Shown piece after piece: positions 44,227-54,009 of a stretch of 64,000 nt of DNA. The translations under genes were made by a program, and so were the position numbers. The stretch is taken from assembly GCF_001636845.1 (NCBI RefSeq), contig NZ_LITT01000023.1:310001-374000 (forward strand). The letters are read 5' to 3'. This stretch comes from Clostridium ljungdahlii (GTDB taxonomy: Bacteria; Bacillota; Clostridia; Clostridiales; Clostridiaceae). Numbering within the stretch: position 1 is the stretch's first letter; each line of letters begins with the position of its first letter. The notes beneath the pieces were generated by a model that worked only from the letters and a program-made list of their open reading frames with translations, ran no database searches and was not told the origin of the DNA.

Positions 44227-45171
44227 ATGGGAAAAGCTAAAATTTCTGTTTTAATGGCAACATATAATGGTGAAAAATATATCGAAGAACAACTTAACTC
44301 ATTATTAGTACAAAGCCGTGAAATTGATGAACTTGTAATTGTAGATGACTATTCAACAGATGCAACGGTTTGTATTATTCGAGATTTTATTGATAAACAC
44401 AAAAAGAATGATTCTTGGGTTATTTATGAAAATGAAAAAAATAAGGGATGGAAAAAGAATTTCCATGAAGGTATATCGTTAATAACAGGATCTGTTCTTT
44501 TCTTTTGTGATCAGGATGATATATGGCTTACTGATAAAATAGAATGCCAAATGAAAATTTTGGAGCAACATCCTGAAATAATGGTACTTGCATCAGAGGA
44601 AACAGTATGGTATGGAGGAAACAAACCAGAAGTTACCAAGCTGTCAGACCATGCGACTTTGGAAAAGATAGAACTTGGATGTAATGCTGAAAATTATATG
44701 ATACAATGTTCTGGTTGTACAATGGCAATTCGTAGAGAATATATTAATAGAGTTTTACCATACTATATCGATCGATGTGCTCATGATGACATATTCTGGA
44801 AAATTGGATCTTTAGATGGAAAATGTTATTTTTTACATGAGTCTACAATTCTTCATCGCATTCATGGCAATAATGAATCTAGGAAAAGGGGAAGGACACT
44901 TAAAAAATCAATACAGAATTGTCGAAATGAAATTGACACTGGTAACCAAATGATAAATTATATGCAGACATATTCTGTACCGAATTATTCAGTAAAAAAA
45001 GGTACAGTTGAGAATGTGATAAATGCTTATCGTTACAGACTAGGGCTTTTGGAAAAGAAAAAAGTATCTTCAATTTTGCCGTTGGCTACAAGGTATTCTA
45101 TGATTTTTCGTAGAAAGAGGCAATTGGTCGGAGATATTTTGTTGGCATTTGGATTAAAAGAGCAGTTATGA
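44227..45171 (+). CDS. GT2 family glycosyltransferase
   Basis: 314 residues. The GT-A core reads ISVLMATYNGEKYIEEQLNSLLVQSREIDELVIVDDYSTDAT, FFCDQDDIWLTDKIE (DXD equivalent) and CAHDDIFWKIGSL. This is the rhamnosyltransferase-like branch of GT2 (as in RgpB/WcaA types). It is followed by a 1.2-kb gap, so it may be the last gene of an imported block. ATG 44227 is preceded by a duplicated AAGAAAGGATAATTTCAAA unit. Confidence 0.88.
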   Translation: MGKAKISVLMATYNGEKYIEEQLNSLLVQSREIDELVIVDDYSTDATVCIIRDFIDKHKKNDSWVIYENEKNKGWKKNFHEGISLITGSVLFFCDQDDIWLTDKIECQMKILEQHPEIMVLASEETVWYGGNKPEVTKLSDHATLEKIELGCNAENYMIQCSGCTMAIRREYINRVLPYYIDRCAHDDIFWKIGSLDGKCYFLHESTILHRIHGNNESRKRGRTLKKSIQNCRNEIDTGNQMINYMQTYSVPNYSVKKGTVENVINAYRYRLGLLEKKKVSSILPLATRYSMIFRRKRQLVGDILLAFGLKEQL

Positions 45172-45829
45172 TTTGGATGTTATAGTTAAGTAGTTATACT
45201 CAACGTGATTTTTGAGCAGTAACCACAAATATGTGAAACAGTTATTATAAAATTTTATTATTTAGGCCCTTAAAGAATCAGAGGAAAAGTTATCACTGTC
45301 ATACATTTAGAATAATGATAAACTTTTATAGACTTCCTAAACCAAAATTATATGTAAGTATATTTGAACTAAAACCATCAATTAGCTATATTCTATAAAT
45401 GATAATATAAAGAGCTTCTGCCTTAATTGAGGATGTACAGTTCTATGAAGGTTGCACATTGGAAAGACGATAAAATTCTTACTGCTTGAAATAGCAGTCA
45501 ACATAAAGCTTAGCCAACAGTGTTGTACCGAGTCTTGTGTTGTTTATAGTAATATAAGCTGTGAAGCATAGACAGGAAAATTGTAGGTCAGAATAAAGTG
45601 AAAGGAAAAATTAAGTCCCGATATTGAACCAAATATGTGGAATAGCCGACTTTTTCTCTATGAGGAAGGCAGAAATCAAAATTCGTTTTCGCGGGAATGT
45701 TTAATTGTTCCCGTGATTCGTACCCACGGCATGTAATTAAATGAAATTTATAGCAACAAGGAATAGGATAGGATCTAACAAGCTGTATTGGACCTTACCC
45801 ACTTTGATAGATATGGGGGAACTTTGTTA
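45172..45829. other. gene-free region
   Basis: No frame with coding character on either strand. CGCGGGAA (near 45690) and TTCCCGTG (near 45708) form a small hairpin. The base composition matches the surrounding imported block, so this may be decayed coding DNA that I cannot identify. Confidence 0.4.
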
Positions 45830-46150
45830 TTAAAAAGAGGTTTGATATAGAAGAAATGTCTAGAGATCTAAAGTCCAGTGGATTTAATATGGAAGGTACC
45901 TGGACAAACAATTTTGTATATTTTGAAAATCTGTATCTATGCTTATGTATAGCATATACGTGGATGATAGTATGAGGTGGTGATTGTTATAAAAATAAGA
46001 AGAGCAAAATAATAGGAGTAACTAAGAAAATAAAAAATAAGGCAGTTAGAATATACAGTTTATTTAGAAGTGGATTAGCATGGTTTAATAGATGTTACGA
46101 TTCTGATAGAAAAAAATGCAGATTAAAATTTAGTTTTATACTTTACGATA
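45830..46150 (+). pseudogene. remnant of an IS4-type transposase
   Basis: KKRFDIEEMSRDLKSSGFNMEGTW...ENLYLCLCIAYTWM (45830-45975) matches the conserved C-terminal signature of IS4 transposases (R..IE..F..LKSSGFN.E.T....LEKL...IAF.W). After a stop and frameshift, KKIKNKAVRIYSLFRSGLAWFNRCYDS continues the usual tail. Only the last quarter of the gene survives. No clear terminal repeats; the A+T-rich stretch from 46151 to 46415 holds nothing else that I can name. Confidence 0.7.
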
Positions 46151-46415
46151 TTTAACATGGTAAAAAAGTAAAAAACTTACTTAAAAATACGGGACAAGTA
46201 TACTTATACTAATGGATATAAACTTCATTTATATCCATCATTTACCCAAATAACTGTCCGTAAGTCAGGGTTTGAAGGACACATTTCAATATTTAATTGA
46301 TTTTGCATATGGGAATATTATAAGCTACAAATTAAAGCTGTATGCTAGATGTGATTATTGTGGAAGGAGCATATGGTTATACACGAAATAAACGTGTGAG
46401 TCATAGTAGGAAATT

Positions 46416-47726
46416 ATGATAAAGAATAAGAAAATTGGAATATTTTTGTTTTTGTTTTTTGTGTGCTATATTGTTTTGCCTAGTTATTTTGCAATAGAAA
46501 TTTCTGCTAGTTTTCCGTTAATTACTATGAGTAGAGTTCTTTTAGTGATACTGTGTTTAAGTTATATATATAAATGCCGTGGTAGAATAAAACTGTCTAT
46601 TGCTAATAAGAATGCAGGTATTAATAGAAAGCTGATTATTTACTTTGCAATTGTTATTGGAATCAGTATATACTTTTTGACAACAATTTTTAACGCAGCG
46701 TTAGATCAGCTGATGAGTATTTTTATTGAAGAAGTATTAGTGATTTGGATTATATCTTGTACAGTAACTACCAAGGAGAAATTGATTAGATGCTTGGAAG
46801 TTATGGTGTACGCTTCAGGTGTAGTTGCTATCGTTTCAATCACAGGATTATTAGTAGGCGAAAATCCTTTTTATTATTTGAATACCGTTAGCAGAGAAAT
46901 GCTGATGGCCAATTTCAGCAGAATGGGATTGATGCGATTGGAAGCTGGATTTGGACATGCAGTATATTATGGTTTATATTGCACTGTGATGATACCAATT
47001 GCTATGTATTTTTATGAAAATAGTGGGCGAAATAGATTCAGATACATGGTTTGTATAATACTGAACATAATTGCGTTGGTATTGTCTAACTCCCGAGGAA
47101 CACTTGTGGCGTTTATTTTAGTTGTGTGCATAATGTTGTTTCAAAAGAAAAGAAATCAGTTGAAAAAATATCAGATTTTTATTATTTCTGCCGCTATGGT
47201 ATTTGCTATTGCTGTAATATTTGTACCGGAATTATCGAACTATATTTCTGATGTTTTTAAATCTTTAGTATATATCATTTCCCCATCAACAGGAACAATT
47301 GATAATTATGGAACAAATGCTGATGGTTTGACATCTAGAATGGCACAGCTGTCAGGTATTACTTGGACTTTTAAACAGAGTCCAATTGTCGGCCTTGGAC
47401 CAGACGCCATGAAGAGAGGGGTATTAAGCTATTATTGGCTAGGCAATTGGCAAGTTACCAACACATATGATATAGGCTATGTCAAGATTTTTTGCGAATA
47501 TGGAATTTTGGGTAGTATTGGCTTTTTAGTACTTTACTCAATGATTTTAAAGCTTTGTATTGGGAAAAAGTATAAGAATAATGATGGTATAGCTGAGATG
47601 TTCAAATTTTGCTTTTTGGCATATTTTATCAGTATGTTGTCGGTAACGGGAGTCGATAAGTTATTTTGGGTTTTAGTTGGGCTTCTTATTAGTTATGTGA
47701 ATATTTGCTTATCGGAAAAAGCCTAA
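46416..47726 (+). CDS. O-antigen polymerase/ligase-type membrane protein (Wzy)
   Basis: 436 residues with about eleven hydrophobic helices. The Wzy_C/O-antigen ligase signature is seen as IIALVLSNSRGTLVAFILVVCIMLF (about 205-229), followed by a large external loop (about 275-350) with GITWTFKQSPIVGLGPDAMKRG. It polymerises flipped repeat units outside the membrane. One polymerase plus one flippase (48529) defines a Wzx/Wzy-dependent pathway. The ribosome site is weak (TAGGAAATT). Confidence 0.85.
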   Translation: MIKNKKIGIFLFLFFVCYIVLPSYFAIEISASFPLITMSRVLLVILCLSYIYKCRGRIKLSIANKNAGINRKLIIYFAIVIGISIYFLTTIFNAALDQLMSIFIEEVLVIWIISCTVTTKEKLIRCLEVMVYASGVVAIVSITGLLVGENPFYYLNTVSREMLMANFSRMGLMRLEAGFGHAVYYGLYCTVMIPIAMYFYENSGRNRFRYMVCIILNIIALVLSNSRGTLVAFILVVCIMLFQKKRNQLKKYQIFIISAAMVFAIAVIFVPELSNYISDVFKSLVYIISPSTGTIDNYGTNADGLTSRMAQLSGITWTFKQSPIVGLGPDAMKRGVLSYYWLGNWQVTNTYDIGYVKIFCEYGILGSIGFLVLYSMILKLCIGKKYKNNDGIAEMFKFCFLAYFISMLSVTGVDKLFWVLVGLLISYVNICLSEKA

Positions 47727-47773
47727 GTGACAATAAAACGTGATGAGTGTAAGAAAGTGAGGTAGGTAGATAT

Positions 47774-48409
47774 ATGATAAATAAGTTAATAGTTAGAGTG
47801 AAGAAATTCTTTCGCTTTTTAATATTAAAATATCATTGGAGAAAAAGAAATAAAAATAACTTTACTTATCCAGGACACAATTGTAATATTAATGAGATTG
47901 ATATAGGTGATTATACATATGGATGTATAAATGTTCAGACGTATGGTTGTGAAAATGCTCATTTAACTATTGGTCGGTTATGTTCAATTGCACAAAATGT
48001 GAAATTTATTTTAGGAGGAGAGCATAATCTGAATACTATGTCTACTTATCCATTTAAAGAAAAATTATTTGGAAAAAAAGGAGATACATTATGTAAAGGA
48101 AAGATAATTGTAAGTGATGATGTTTGGTTTGGCGAAAATGCAGTTATTTTATCGGGTGTGACAATCGGACAAGGAGCAGTTATAGCTGCCGGTGCAGTTG
48201 TAACAAATAGTATTCCACCTTATGCAGTGGTGGGTGGTGTGCCGGCAAAAATAATAAAATACCGTTTTGCAGATGATATCATTAAAGAATTGTTGAAAGT
48301 TGATTATTCTAAATTGGACAAGGAGTATTTGAGATTGCACATAGAGGACTTATATGAACCATTGAAAAAATCTGAACAGTTGACTTGGATGTTGAAAAAG
48401 AACAATTAA
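47774..48409 (+). CDS. CatB-like hexapeptide-repeat acetyltransferase
   Basis: 211 residues. Left-handed beta-helix repeats run from about residue 35 ([47 protein letters not shown]) to [51 protein letters not shown]. The H in GGEHN is the usual catalytic histidine of the xenobiotic/CatB acetyltransferase type. In this position it probably acetylates a repeat-unit sugar. Confidence 0.9.
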   Translation: MINKLIVRVKKFFRFLILKYHWRKRNKNNFTYPGHNCNINEIDIGDYTYGCINVQTYGCENAHLTIGRLCSIAQNVKFILGGEHNLNTMSTYPFKEKLFGKKGDTLCKGKIIVSDDVWFGENAVILSGVTIGQGAVIAAGAVVTNSIPPYAVVGGVPAKIIKYRFADDIIKELLKVDYSKLDKEYLRLHIEDLYEPLKKSEQLTWMLKKNN

Positions 48410-48528
48410 AAAGCAGCTAGAAATTATGTATAAAAAGCATGGATAGGTAATAATTAAATTTATCGTGTTCAAAGCGAGTAGTAAAAGATACATTATAATA
48501 CAATAGGATTTAACAGAGGAGATTATAT

Positions 48529-50016
48529 ATGAAAAACAACCAGGGGGAAAATAGTCCAAGTATAAAGAAAAATACATTATTTAACGTTATTAAGACAATA
48601 TCTTCTATCATTTTTCCTATAATTACTTTCCCCTACATATCCCGTGTGTTGCGAGCTGAGAATGTAGGTAAAATAAATTTTGGAAATTCAATTGTGAGTT
48701 ATTTTTCTCTTATTGCAACACTAGGTGTTACAACATATGCTGTTCGTGAATGCAGCCGTGTAAAAAATGATAAAAATCTCCTAGGCAAGATAGCCAGTCA
48801 GATTATTTCTATTAATATATGTACGATGGCTTTTTCTTATTTCATTTTAATATTGTGCTTGATGTTTATACCTGTAATAAAAGATTATGAATTATTAATC
48901 CTGATTCAAAGTGTTTCAATTATTTTTACTACGTTAGGAGCAGATTGGCTTAATACAGCCATGGAAGATTTTAAATATATTACTTTAAGAACATTTATAT
49001 TTCAATTTTTAGCACTTATTTCAATGTTTTTATTTGTCCATAAACCAGATCATTATTTAATATATGCTATTATTAGTGTACTCTCATCAAGTGGAGCAAA
49101 TATTACGAATATTTTTTATAGACGTAGGTATTGTAAAGTTCGGTTTACTATGAATATGAATTGGAAGCGACATTTTCCGCCAATCATATTGTTGTTTGCT
49201 ATGTTACTTTCACAAAATTTATTAAATAATCTTGATACAACGATGCTGGGTATAATGAAAGGTGATTATCAAGTTGGGTTATATACTACTGCGGTGAAAA
49301 TAATTAATATTGTCAGTCAAGTCGTGGCATCGATAGCATGGGTTGTCATGCCGCAATTGAGTTACCAATTTGCTCAAAAAAATTATAATAAAATTAATAA
49401 ATTGCTACATGATGCAAGTGCATTTACTGTCGCATTGGGGTTACCATGTATTGTTGGAATAAACGTTTCTGCACCTGAAATTATTGAGATTATTGGAGGA
49501 CAAGAATATCTTAGTGCAGTTCCTTGCCTTCATATTTTAACGATTTCTATGGCAATAGGTTTTTTGAATGGTATTTACGGTAATATGATATTGCTTCCTT
49601 CTAAACGAGAAAAACGATTTATGATAGCTTGCTTAGTGAGTGCAGGTGTGAATATGGTTACAAACTATATCTTTATTCCGTACTTTGGAATCAATGCAGC
49701 ATCGGCTATGACTGTACTTTCCAGCATGGTTATTACGATAATTGTGACATCTGGAATTGAGAAAGATATTAAATTTGGGAATATTATGGAAATGTTTAAA
49801 GCTCCACTTATGGGAAGTTTAGGCATTATAGTTATTGCTATTATTTCAAAAAGTCTTATTAGCAATTTTTGGATTAAAATATTTGTGGTGGTAGCATGTA
49901 GCATCACTTTTTATGTAGCAGTGCTTATAGGAATGAAAAATGAATTTGCAATGAGTATGCTTATTCCAATTATTCAGCGATTGAGTAAAACAAGGAGAAG
50001 AAAATCTACACTTTAA
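48529..50016 (+). CDS. oligosaccharide flippase (Wzx, MATE/MOP superfamily)
   Basis: 495 residues, about twelve to fourteen membrane segments. SIKKNTLFNVIKTISSIIFPIITFPYISRVLRAENVGKINFGNSIVSYFSLIATLGVTTYAVREC is the standard Wzx/RfbX N-terminus. NLLNNLDTTMLGIMKGDYQVGLYTTAVKI marks the centre. It moves lipid-linked repeat units across the membrane before polymerisation. GAGGAG precedes the ATG. It stands between the acetyltransferase and a glycosyltransferase. Confidence 0.93.
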   Translation: MKNNQGENSPSIKKNTLFNVIKTISSIIFPIITFPYISRVLRAENVGKINFGNSIVSYFSLIATLGVTTYAVRECSRVKNDKNLLGKIASQIISINICTMAFSYFILILCLMFIPVIKDYELLILIQSVSIIFTTLGADWLNTAMEDFKYITLRTFIFQFLALISMFLFVHKPDHYLIYAIISVLSSSGANITNIFYRRRYCKVRFTMNMNWKRHFPPIILLFAMLLSQNLLNNLDTTMLGIMKGDYQVGLYTTAVKIINIVSQVVASIAWVVMPQLSYQFAQKNYNKINKLLHDASAFTVALGLPCIVGINVSAPEIIEIIGGQEYLSAVPCLHILTISMAIGFLNGIYGNMILLPSKREKRFMIACLVSAGVNMVTNYIFIPYFGINAASAMTVLSSMVITIIVTSGIEKDIKFGNIMEMFKAPLMGSLGIIVIAIISKSLISNFWIKIFVVVACSITFYVAVLIGMKNEFAMSMLIPIIQRLSKTRRRKSTL

Positions 50017-50120
50017 TATACTAATTAACGATTGTTAATGCTGATCATGATTGAAAAGCTTTAATAAAAATATAAATAGACATTCTTATTAAAGTAAGAT
50101 TGAAAGGAAATAAAACATAG

Positions 50121-51614
50121 ATGTATAGAAAAGAGAAAGATAAAAAAGTTGGTGACATAATTTCTAAATTAAAGAATACTAGTATTACCGCAATTAAAAA
50201 AAATAATTATGAAAAAGCACTTGCTGCTATTTCTGCATGTGCCAATATTCTATACGAGTATAATCAGGTATACGAAGATGATGAACTGGAGCAAATGCTG
50301 TTGCAAATTGGAAAACAGATTATAAAATGTGATTCACAAATCTATAATCAATTAAAAAACAGTAATACAGTTTTATTTTATGATTCATTTGGAATGGATT
50401 TAAGAGGTCATGTTATTGTCTACACTAAAGCAATAGTTAAAAATGGATATCATTTGGTGTATGTCACAAATGAAAAGGCCAGAGATAATCAGCCTAATCT
50501 TAAACGAGAACTTGAAGGATATGATGTTGACTGGATTTATATAAATATGAATAAAAGTTACTTAGAATGGATTACTAGTTTGTTCTATATTTTCGAAAAA
50601 AATAAACCACAAAATGCTTTTTTTTATACAACTCCATTTGATGTTGCGGGTACGGTTGTGTTCGATAGACTAGAGAATTATGTTTATAGATATTTGATTG
50701 ACCTTACAGATCATGCGTTCTGGTTGGGTAAATATGCTGCAGACTTATTTATCGGTAGCCGAGATTTGGCAGCGAGCATATCATTTTTTCACAGAAACAT
50801 AGAAAAAGACAAATTGGCTATGTTAGATGTTAATCTATATGTTAATTGTAATATGAAATTAGGACCGATGCCATTTGATGTTGATAAAAATAAATTTATA
50901 TTCAGTGGAGGGTCGTTATATAAAACATTAGGAGACCCAGATAATAAATTTTATGCAATTGTAGAGCACGTGTTGGTAAACAATCCAGATATATTTTACG
51001 TGTATGCTGGATTCGGTGATGATAGCCAGCTAAAGAATTTACAATACAAGTTTAAAGGAAGAGTTTATCATCTTCCAGAAAGAACTGATTTTTATCAAAT
51101 CATGGAGAGATGTATAATATATCTTAATACCTATCCTATGTTTGGTGGGTTGATGATGAGATATGCGGCAAATGCTGGAAAAATTCCAATTACCTTGAGG
51201 CATAATAATGATGCAGATGGTTTATTATTTGATCAGAATGACCGTGAAATACAGTATGATGATTTTGATACACTGGTAAAAGATTTAGATCATTTATTAA
51301 ACGATAAAGAATATTTGAATACAAGAGAAAAGAAACTGAATGGTGCTATTATGACAGAAGAATGTTTTGTCAGAAACATAGGTTTATTAATTAAAGAAAA
51401 AAGAACAGAATATTGTTATCATATTCAAGAAGTAGATACTGCAGATTTTAGAGACGAGTATAGGCGGCGTTATGACTGCAAATATGGATTTGAACATGCA
51501 ATTGCAAAATCAATTAATCGATCGCTTATAATATCTTTTCCAAAGTTTTTTTTGAAAAAGTTTGTATCTAAGTTAAAAATTAAATTTACAGAGAGGAAAA
51601 TAAAAGATGATTAA
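50121..51614 (+). CDS. putative GT-B glycosyltransferase of unnamed family
   Basis: 497 residues. A helical N-terminal part (about 1-85) precedes two Rossmann-like halves: VLFYDSFGMDLRGHVIVYTKAIVKNGYHLVYVT (about 90-122) and KFIFSGGSLYKTLGDPDNKFYAIVEHVLVNNPDIFYVYAGFGDD...GRVYHLPERTDFYQIMERCIIYLNTYPMFGGLMMRYAANAGKIPITL. That is the layout of GT-B enzymes, but key motifs match no family I can name. The last eight bases overlap the aminotransferase start, so the two are translated together. Confidence 0.65.
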   Translation: MYRKEKDKKVGDIISKLKNTSITAIKKNNYEKALAAISACANILYEYNQVYEDDELEQMLLQIGKQIIKCDSQIYNQLKNSNTVLFYDSFGMDLRGHVIVYTKAIVKNGYHLVYVTNEKARDNQPNLKRELEGYDVDWIYINMNKSYLEWITSLFYIFEKNKPQNAFFYTTPFDVAGTVVFDRLENYVYRYLIDLTDHAFWLGKYAADLFIGSRDLAASISFFHRNIEKDKLAMLDVNLYVNCNMKLGPMPFDVDKNKFIFSGGSLYKTLGDPDNKFYAIVEHVLVNNPDIFYVYAGFGDDSQLKNLQYKFKGRVYHLPERTDFYQIMERCIIYLNTYPMFGGLMMRYAANAGKIPITLRHNNDADGLLFDQNDREIQYDDFDTLVKDLDHLLNDKEYLNTREKKLNGAIMTEECFVRNIGLLIKEKRTEYCYHIQEVDTADFRDEYRRRYDCKYGFEHAIAKSINRSLIISFPKFFLKKFVSKLKIKFTERKIKDD

Positions 51615-52737
51615 TTTTAATGTGCCACCTTATACAGGTGATGAGATGACATATGTGAGGAACGCAATTGAATCACATAAAATTTGTGGTGATGGTAATT
51701 TTACAAAGAAATGTCATGTTTGGATGGAGGAAAAATTTAATGCCCAAAAAGTACTTCTGACTACTAGTGGTACAACGGCACTAGATATGGCATTGATTCT
51801 TTGTGATATTAGACCAGGAGATGAAGTTATTCTACCTAGTTATACTTTTTCTAGTACAGCAACAGCTGCTGTATTAGTTGGCGCAAAACTTGTTTTTGTA
51901 GATATTCGACCTGATACAATGAATATTGATGAAACTAAAATTGAAGAGGCTATAACTGATAAAACCAAAGCTATTATTGTTGTGCATTATGCGGGTGTTG
52001 CTTGTGAGATGGATGCTATAATGAGTATATCAAAGAAACATAATCTAAAAGTTGTAGAAGATGCAGCTCAAGGCGTAATGAGTATGTATAAGGGGCGGTA
52101 TCTAGGAACAATTGGAGATTTTGGATGCTATTCATTCCATGAAACTAAAAACTATTCAATGGGTGAAGGTGGTGCACTTGTTATCAATGATTCTAAATAC
52201 AACGATCGTGCTGAGATTTTAAGAGAAAAAGGTACAAATCGATCTAAGTTTTTTCGAGGACAAGTTGATAAGTATACATGGGTAGATTTTGGGGACAGCT
52301 ATTTGCCGAGTGAATTAAATGCCGCCTATCTCTGGGCACAGTTGTTGAGAGCAGAAGAAATTAATGATAATAGAATGAATACTTGGAATCATTATTATGA
52401 TGCTTTACAGAAACTTGAAAATGAAGGAAAATTATTACTTCCAATTATACCTGATGGCTGTACACATAATGCACATATGTTTTATATAAAATGCAAGAAT
52501 ATTAAGGAGAGAACTGACTTTATTTCATATATGATGGAACAGCAGATTTGTTGCGTATTCCATTATATTCCACTGCATTCTTCACCAGCGGGGATGAAGT
52601 ATGGAATTTTTTCAGGTGATGATTTGTATACTACTAGTGAAAGTGAAAGGCTTGTTCGTCTTCCTATGTACTATGGACTTACAGAAGACGATTGTAGGAA
52701 GGTTATATCATCGGTTTATAAATTTTTTGAGGTGTAG
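51607..52737 (+). CDS. rffA: RffA/WecE-type dTDP-4-amino-4,6-dideoxygalactose transaminase
   Basis: 376 residues, PLP-dependent DegT/DnrJ/EryC1 family. FNVPPYTGDEMTYVRNAIESHKICGDGNFTKKC at the start and SFHETKNYSMGEGGAL, holding the PLP-binding lysine, are typical of RffA. HYAGVACEMDAIMSISKKHNLKVVEDAAQG holds the cofactor aspartate. RffA uses glutamate to aminate dTDP-4-keto-6-deoxyglucose, the RfbB product, giving an amino sugar; RfbB is encoded downstream at 55879. The acyltransferase and ATP-grasp genes that follow could modify that amine. Confidence 0.9.
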   Translation: MINFNVPPYTGDEMTYVRNAIESHKICGDGNFTKKCHVWMEEKFNAQKVLLTTSGTTALDMALILCDIRPGDEVILPSYTFSSTATAAVLVGAKLVFVDIRPDTMNIDETKIEEAITDKTKAIIVVHYAGVACEMDAIMSISKKHNLKVVEDAAQGVMSMYKGRYLGTIGDFGCYSFHETKNYSMGEGGALVINDSKYNDRAEILREKGTNRSKFFRGQVDKYTWVDFGDSYLPSELNAAYLWAQLLRAEEINDNRMNTWNHYYDALQKLENEGKLLLPIIPDGCTHNAHMFYIKCKNIKERTDFISYMMEQQICCVFHYIPLHSSPAGMKYGIFSGDDLYTTSESERLVRLPMYYGLTEDDCRKVISSVYKFFEV

Positions 52738-53115
52738 GTTGAAATTTAAAGTATGAACTGATACTAGAATAAACGGCCGTAGCAAACAAGCCACCTTTTG
52801 ATGACTTCAAAAAATTGAATAGAAGTTCTTAAAGATCATAGGGAGAAACAGCATTGACTGACAGCCTAGCATTTAAACAAGATAGTTTAAATAAGGGTAA
52901 GGTTGTGTACTCAAAGGTACACTTATTTGTGATTGAAAAGGATGTATGCACATATAAAAGTACGGTTATCTGACAAGTCAGACAGCCCACTCACCTTCCC
53001 GTGATTTGTAGTTTATTGATATCTCTATGCATTGATTATAAAATAAAATTCGATCAAAGTGACATATTTCATCACGTTTTGTGCCTTGAGCAAAGCGAAA
53101 GGAATGGATATAAAA
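52738..53115. other. gene-free spacer
   Basis: No coding frame that I can support. GTGTAC-TCAAAG-GTACAC (near 52906-52923) makes a hairpin, and TCTGACAAGTCAGA (near 52968) is another. The segment has a higher G+C share than usual gaps here and may be decayed coding DNA. Confidence 0.4.
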
Positions 53116-53784
53116 ATGAATGAAAAAAAACTGCTACTATACGGAAATGGAGATTTCGCTCATTTAATGAAATGGTATATTGAAAATGACTTAAAACGAG
53201 AAATCGCAGCCGTTACAGTAGAAAGTAAATTCATAAAATCGAAAGACTTCGAAGGGCTTGAGGTAATACCTTTTGAGAACTTTCGAGAAGGACATTATTT
53301 AAGTAAAGATTATGAAATATTGATATGTATTGGATACAATCAGATGAATGAAGTACGTCAGAGCATATTTTGGCAATGCAAAAAATTAGGCTTTGAAATC
53401 GCACAGTATATTCATAGTTCTGCTAATATTGCCAGTAATGTTCAGATGGGAGAAGGAAACATTATCTTAGAAGATAGCCTTATTCAACCATTTGTATCAC
53501 TGGGATTTGGAAATTTAATATGGTATAAAACTGCTATAGCACACGACTGTTTGATTGGAAGTTTTAATACTTTAACAGGAATGTCATCTATTAGTGGTTT
53601 TGTACAAATAGGTAATAATTGTTTTATAGGTAATAATGCAACGATTAAAGATAAAATTTCAATTGCTGACTATACATTGATTGGAGCGGGTGCGTATATT
53701 AGCAAGAGTACACAGCCACATAGTGTATATGTACCGCAAAGATCCGTTAAATTATTTAAAGATAGTATGGATATTGAACTTTAA
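53116..53784 (+). CDS. NeuD/PglD-type sugar O- or N-acyltransferase
   Basis: 222 residues. An N-terminal nucleotide-sugar-binding Rossmann part (KKLLLYGNGDFAHLMKWYIEND) is followed by hexapeptide repeats (IASNVQMGEGNIILEDSLIQPFVSLGFGNLIWYKTAIAHDCLIGSFNTLTGMSSISGFVQIGNNCFIGNNATI). HD in IAHDCLIG is the family's catalytic histidine position. PglD-type enzymes acylate 4-amino sugars, which fits the RffA-type aminotransferase just upstream. ATG 53116 lies 12 bases from AAAGGA; ATG 53104 is too close. Confidence 0.85.
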   Translation: MNEKKLLLYGNGDFAHLMKWYIENDLKREIAAVTVESKFIKSKDFEGLEVIPFENFREGHYLSKDYEILICIGYNQMNEVRQSIFWQCKKLGFEIAQYIHSSANIASNVQMGEGNIILEDSLIQPFVSLGFGNLIWYKTAIAHDCLIGSFNTLTGMSSISGFVQIGNNCFIGNNATIKDKISIADYTLIGAGAYISKSTQPHSVYVPQRSVKLFKDSMDIEL

Positions 53785-54009
53785 TGAGTTAATAGATAAG
53801 TACTTATACAAATTATCTAAAAGGGCAAGTGCCATAGAATAGCTAATACCTTTGTCAGAAATGATTTTCAATAGTTTAAAAATAGGATTTAGTGTTGGAG
53901 TGGTTTGCTCTCAATCCTTGTTGAATGTTCTGAATAGTGATGCCCATAATGCTACAAATCACTTACGTCAATTAAAACTATGTATAAATAGGAAGAGAGG
54001 AAGTGATAT

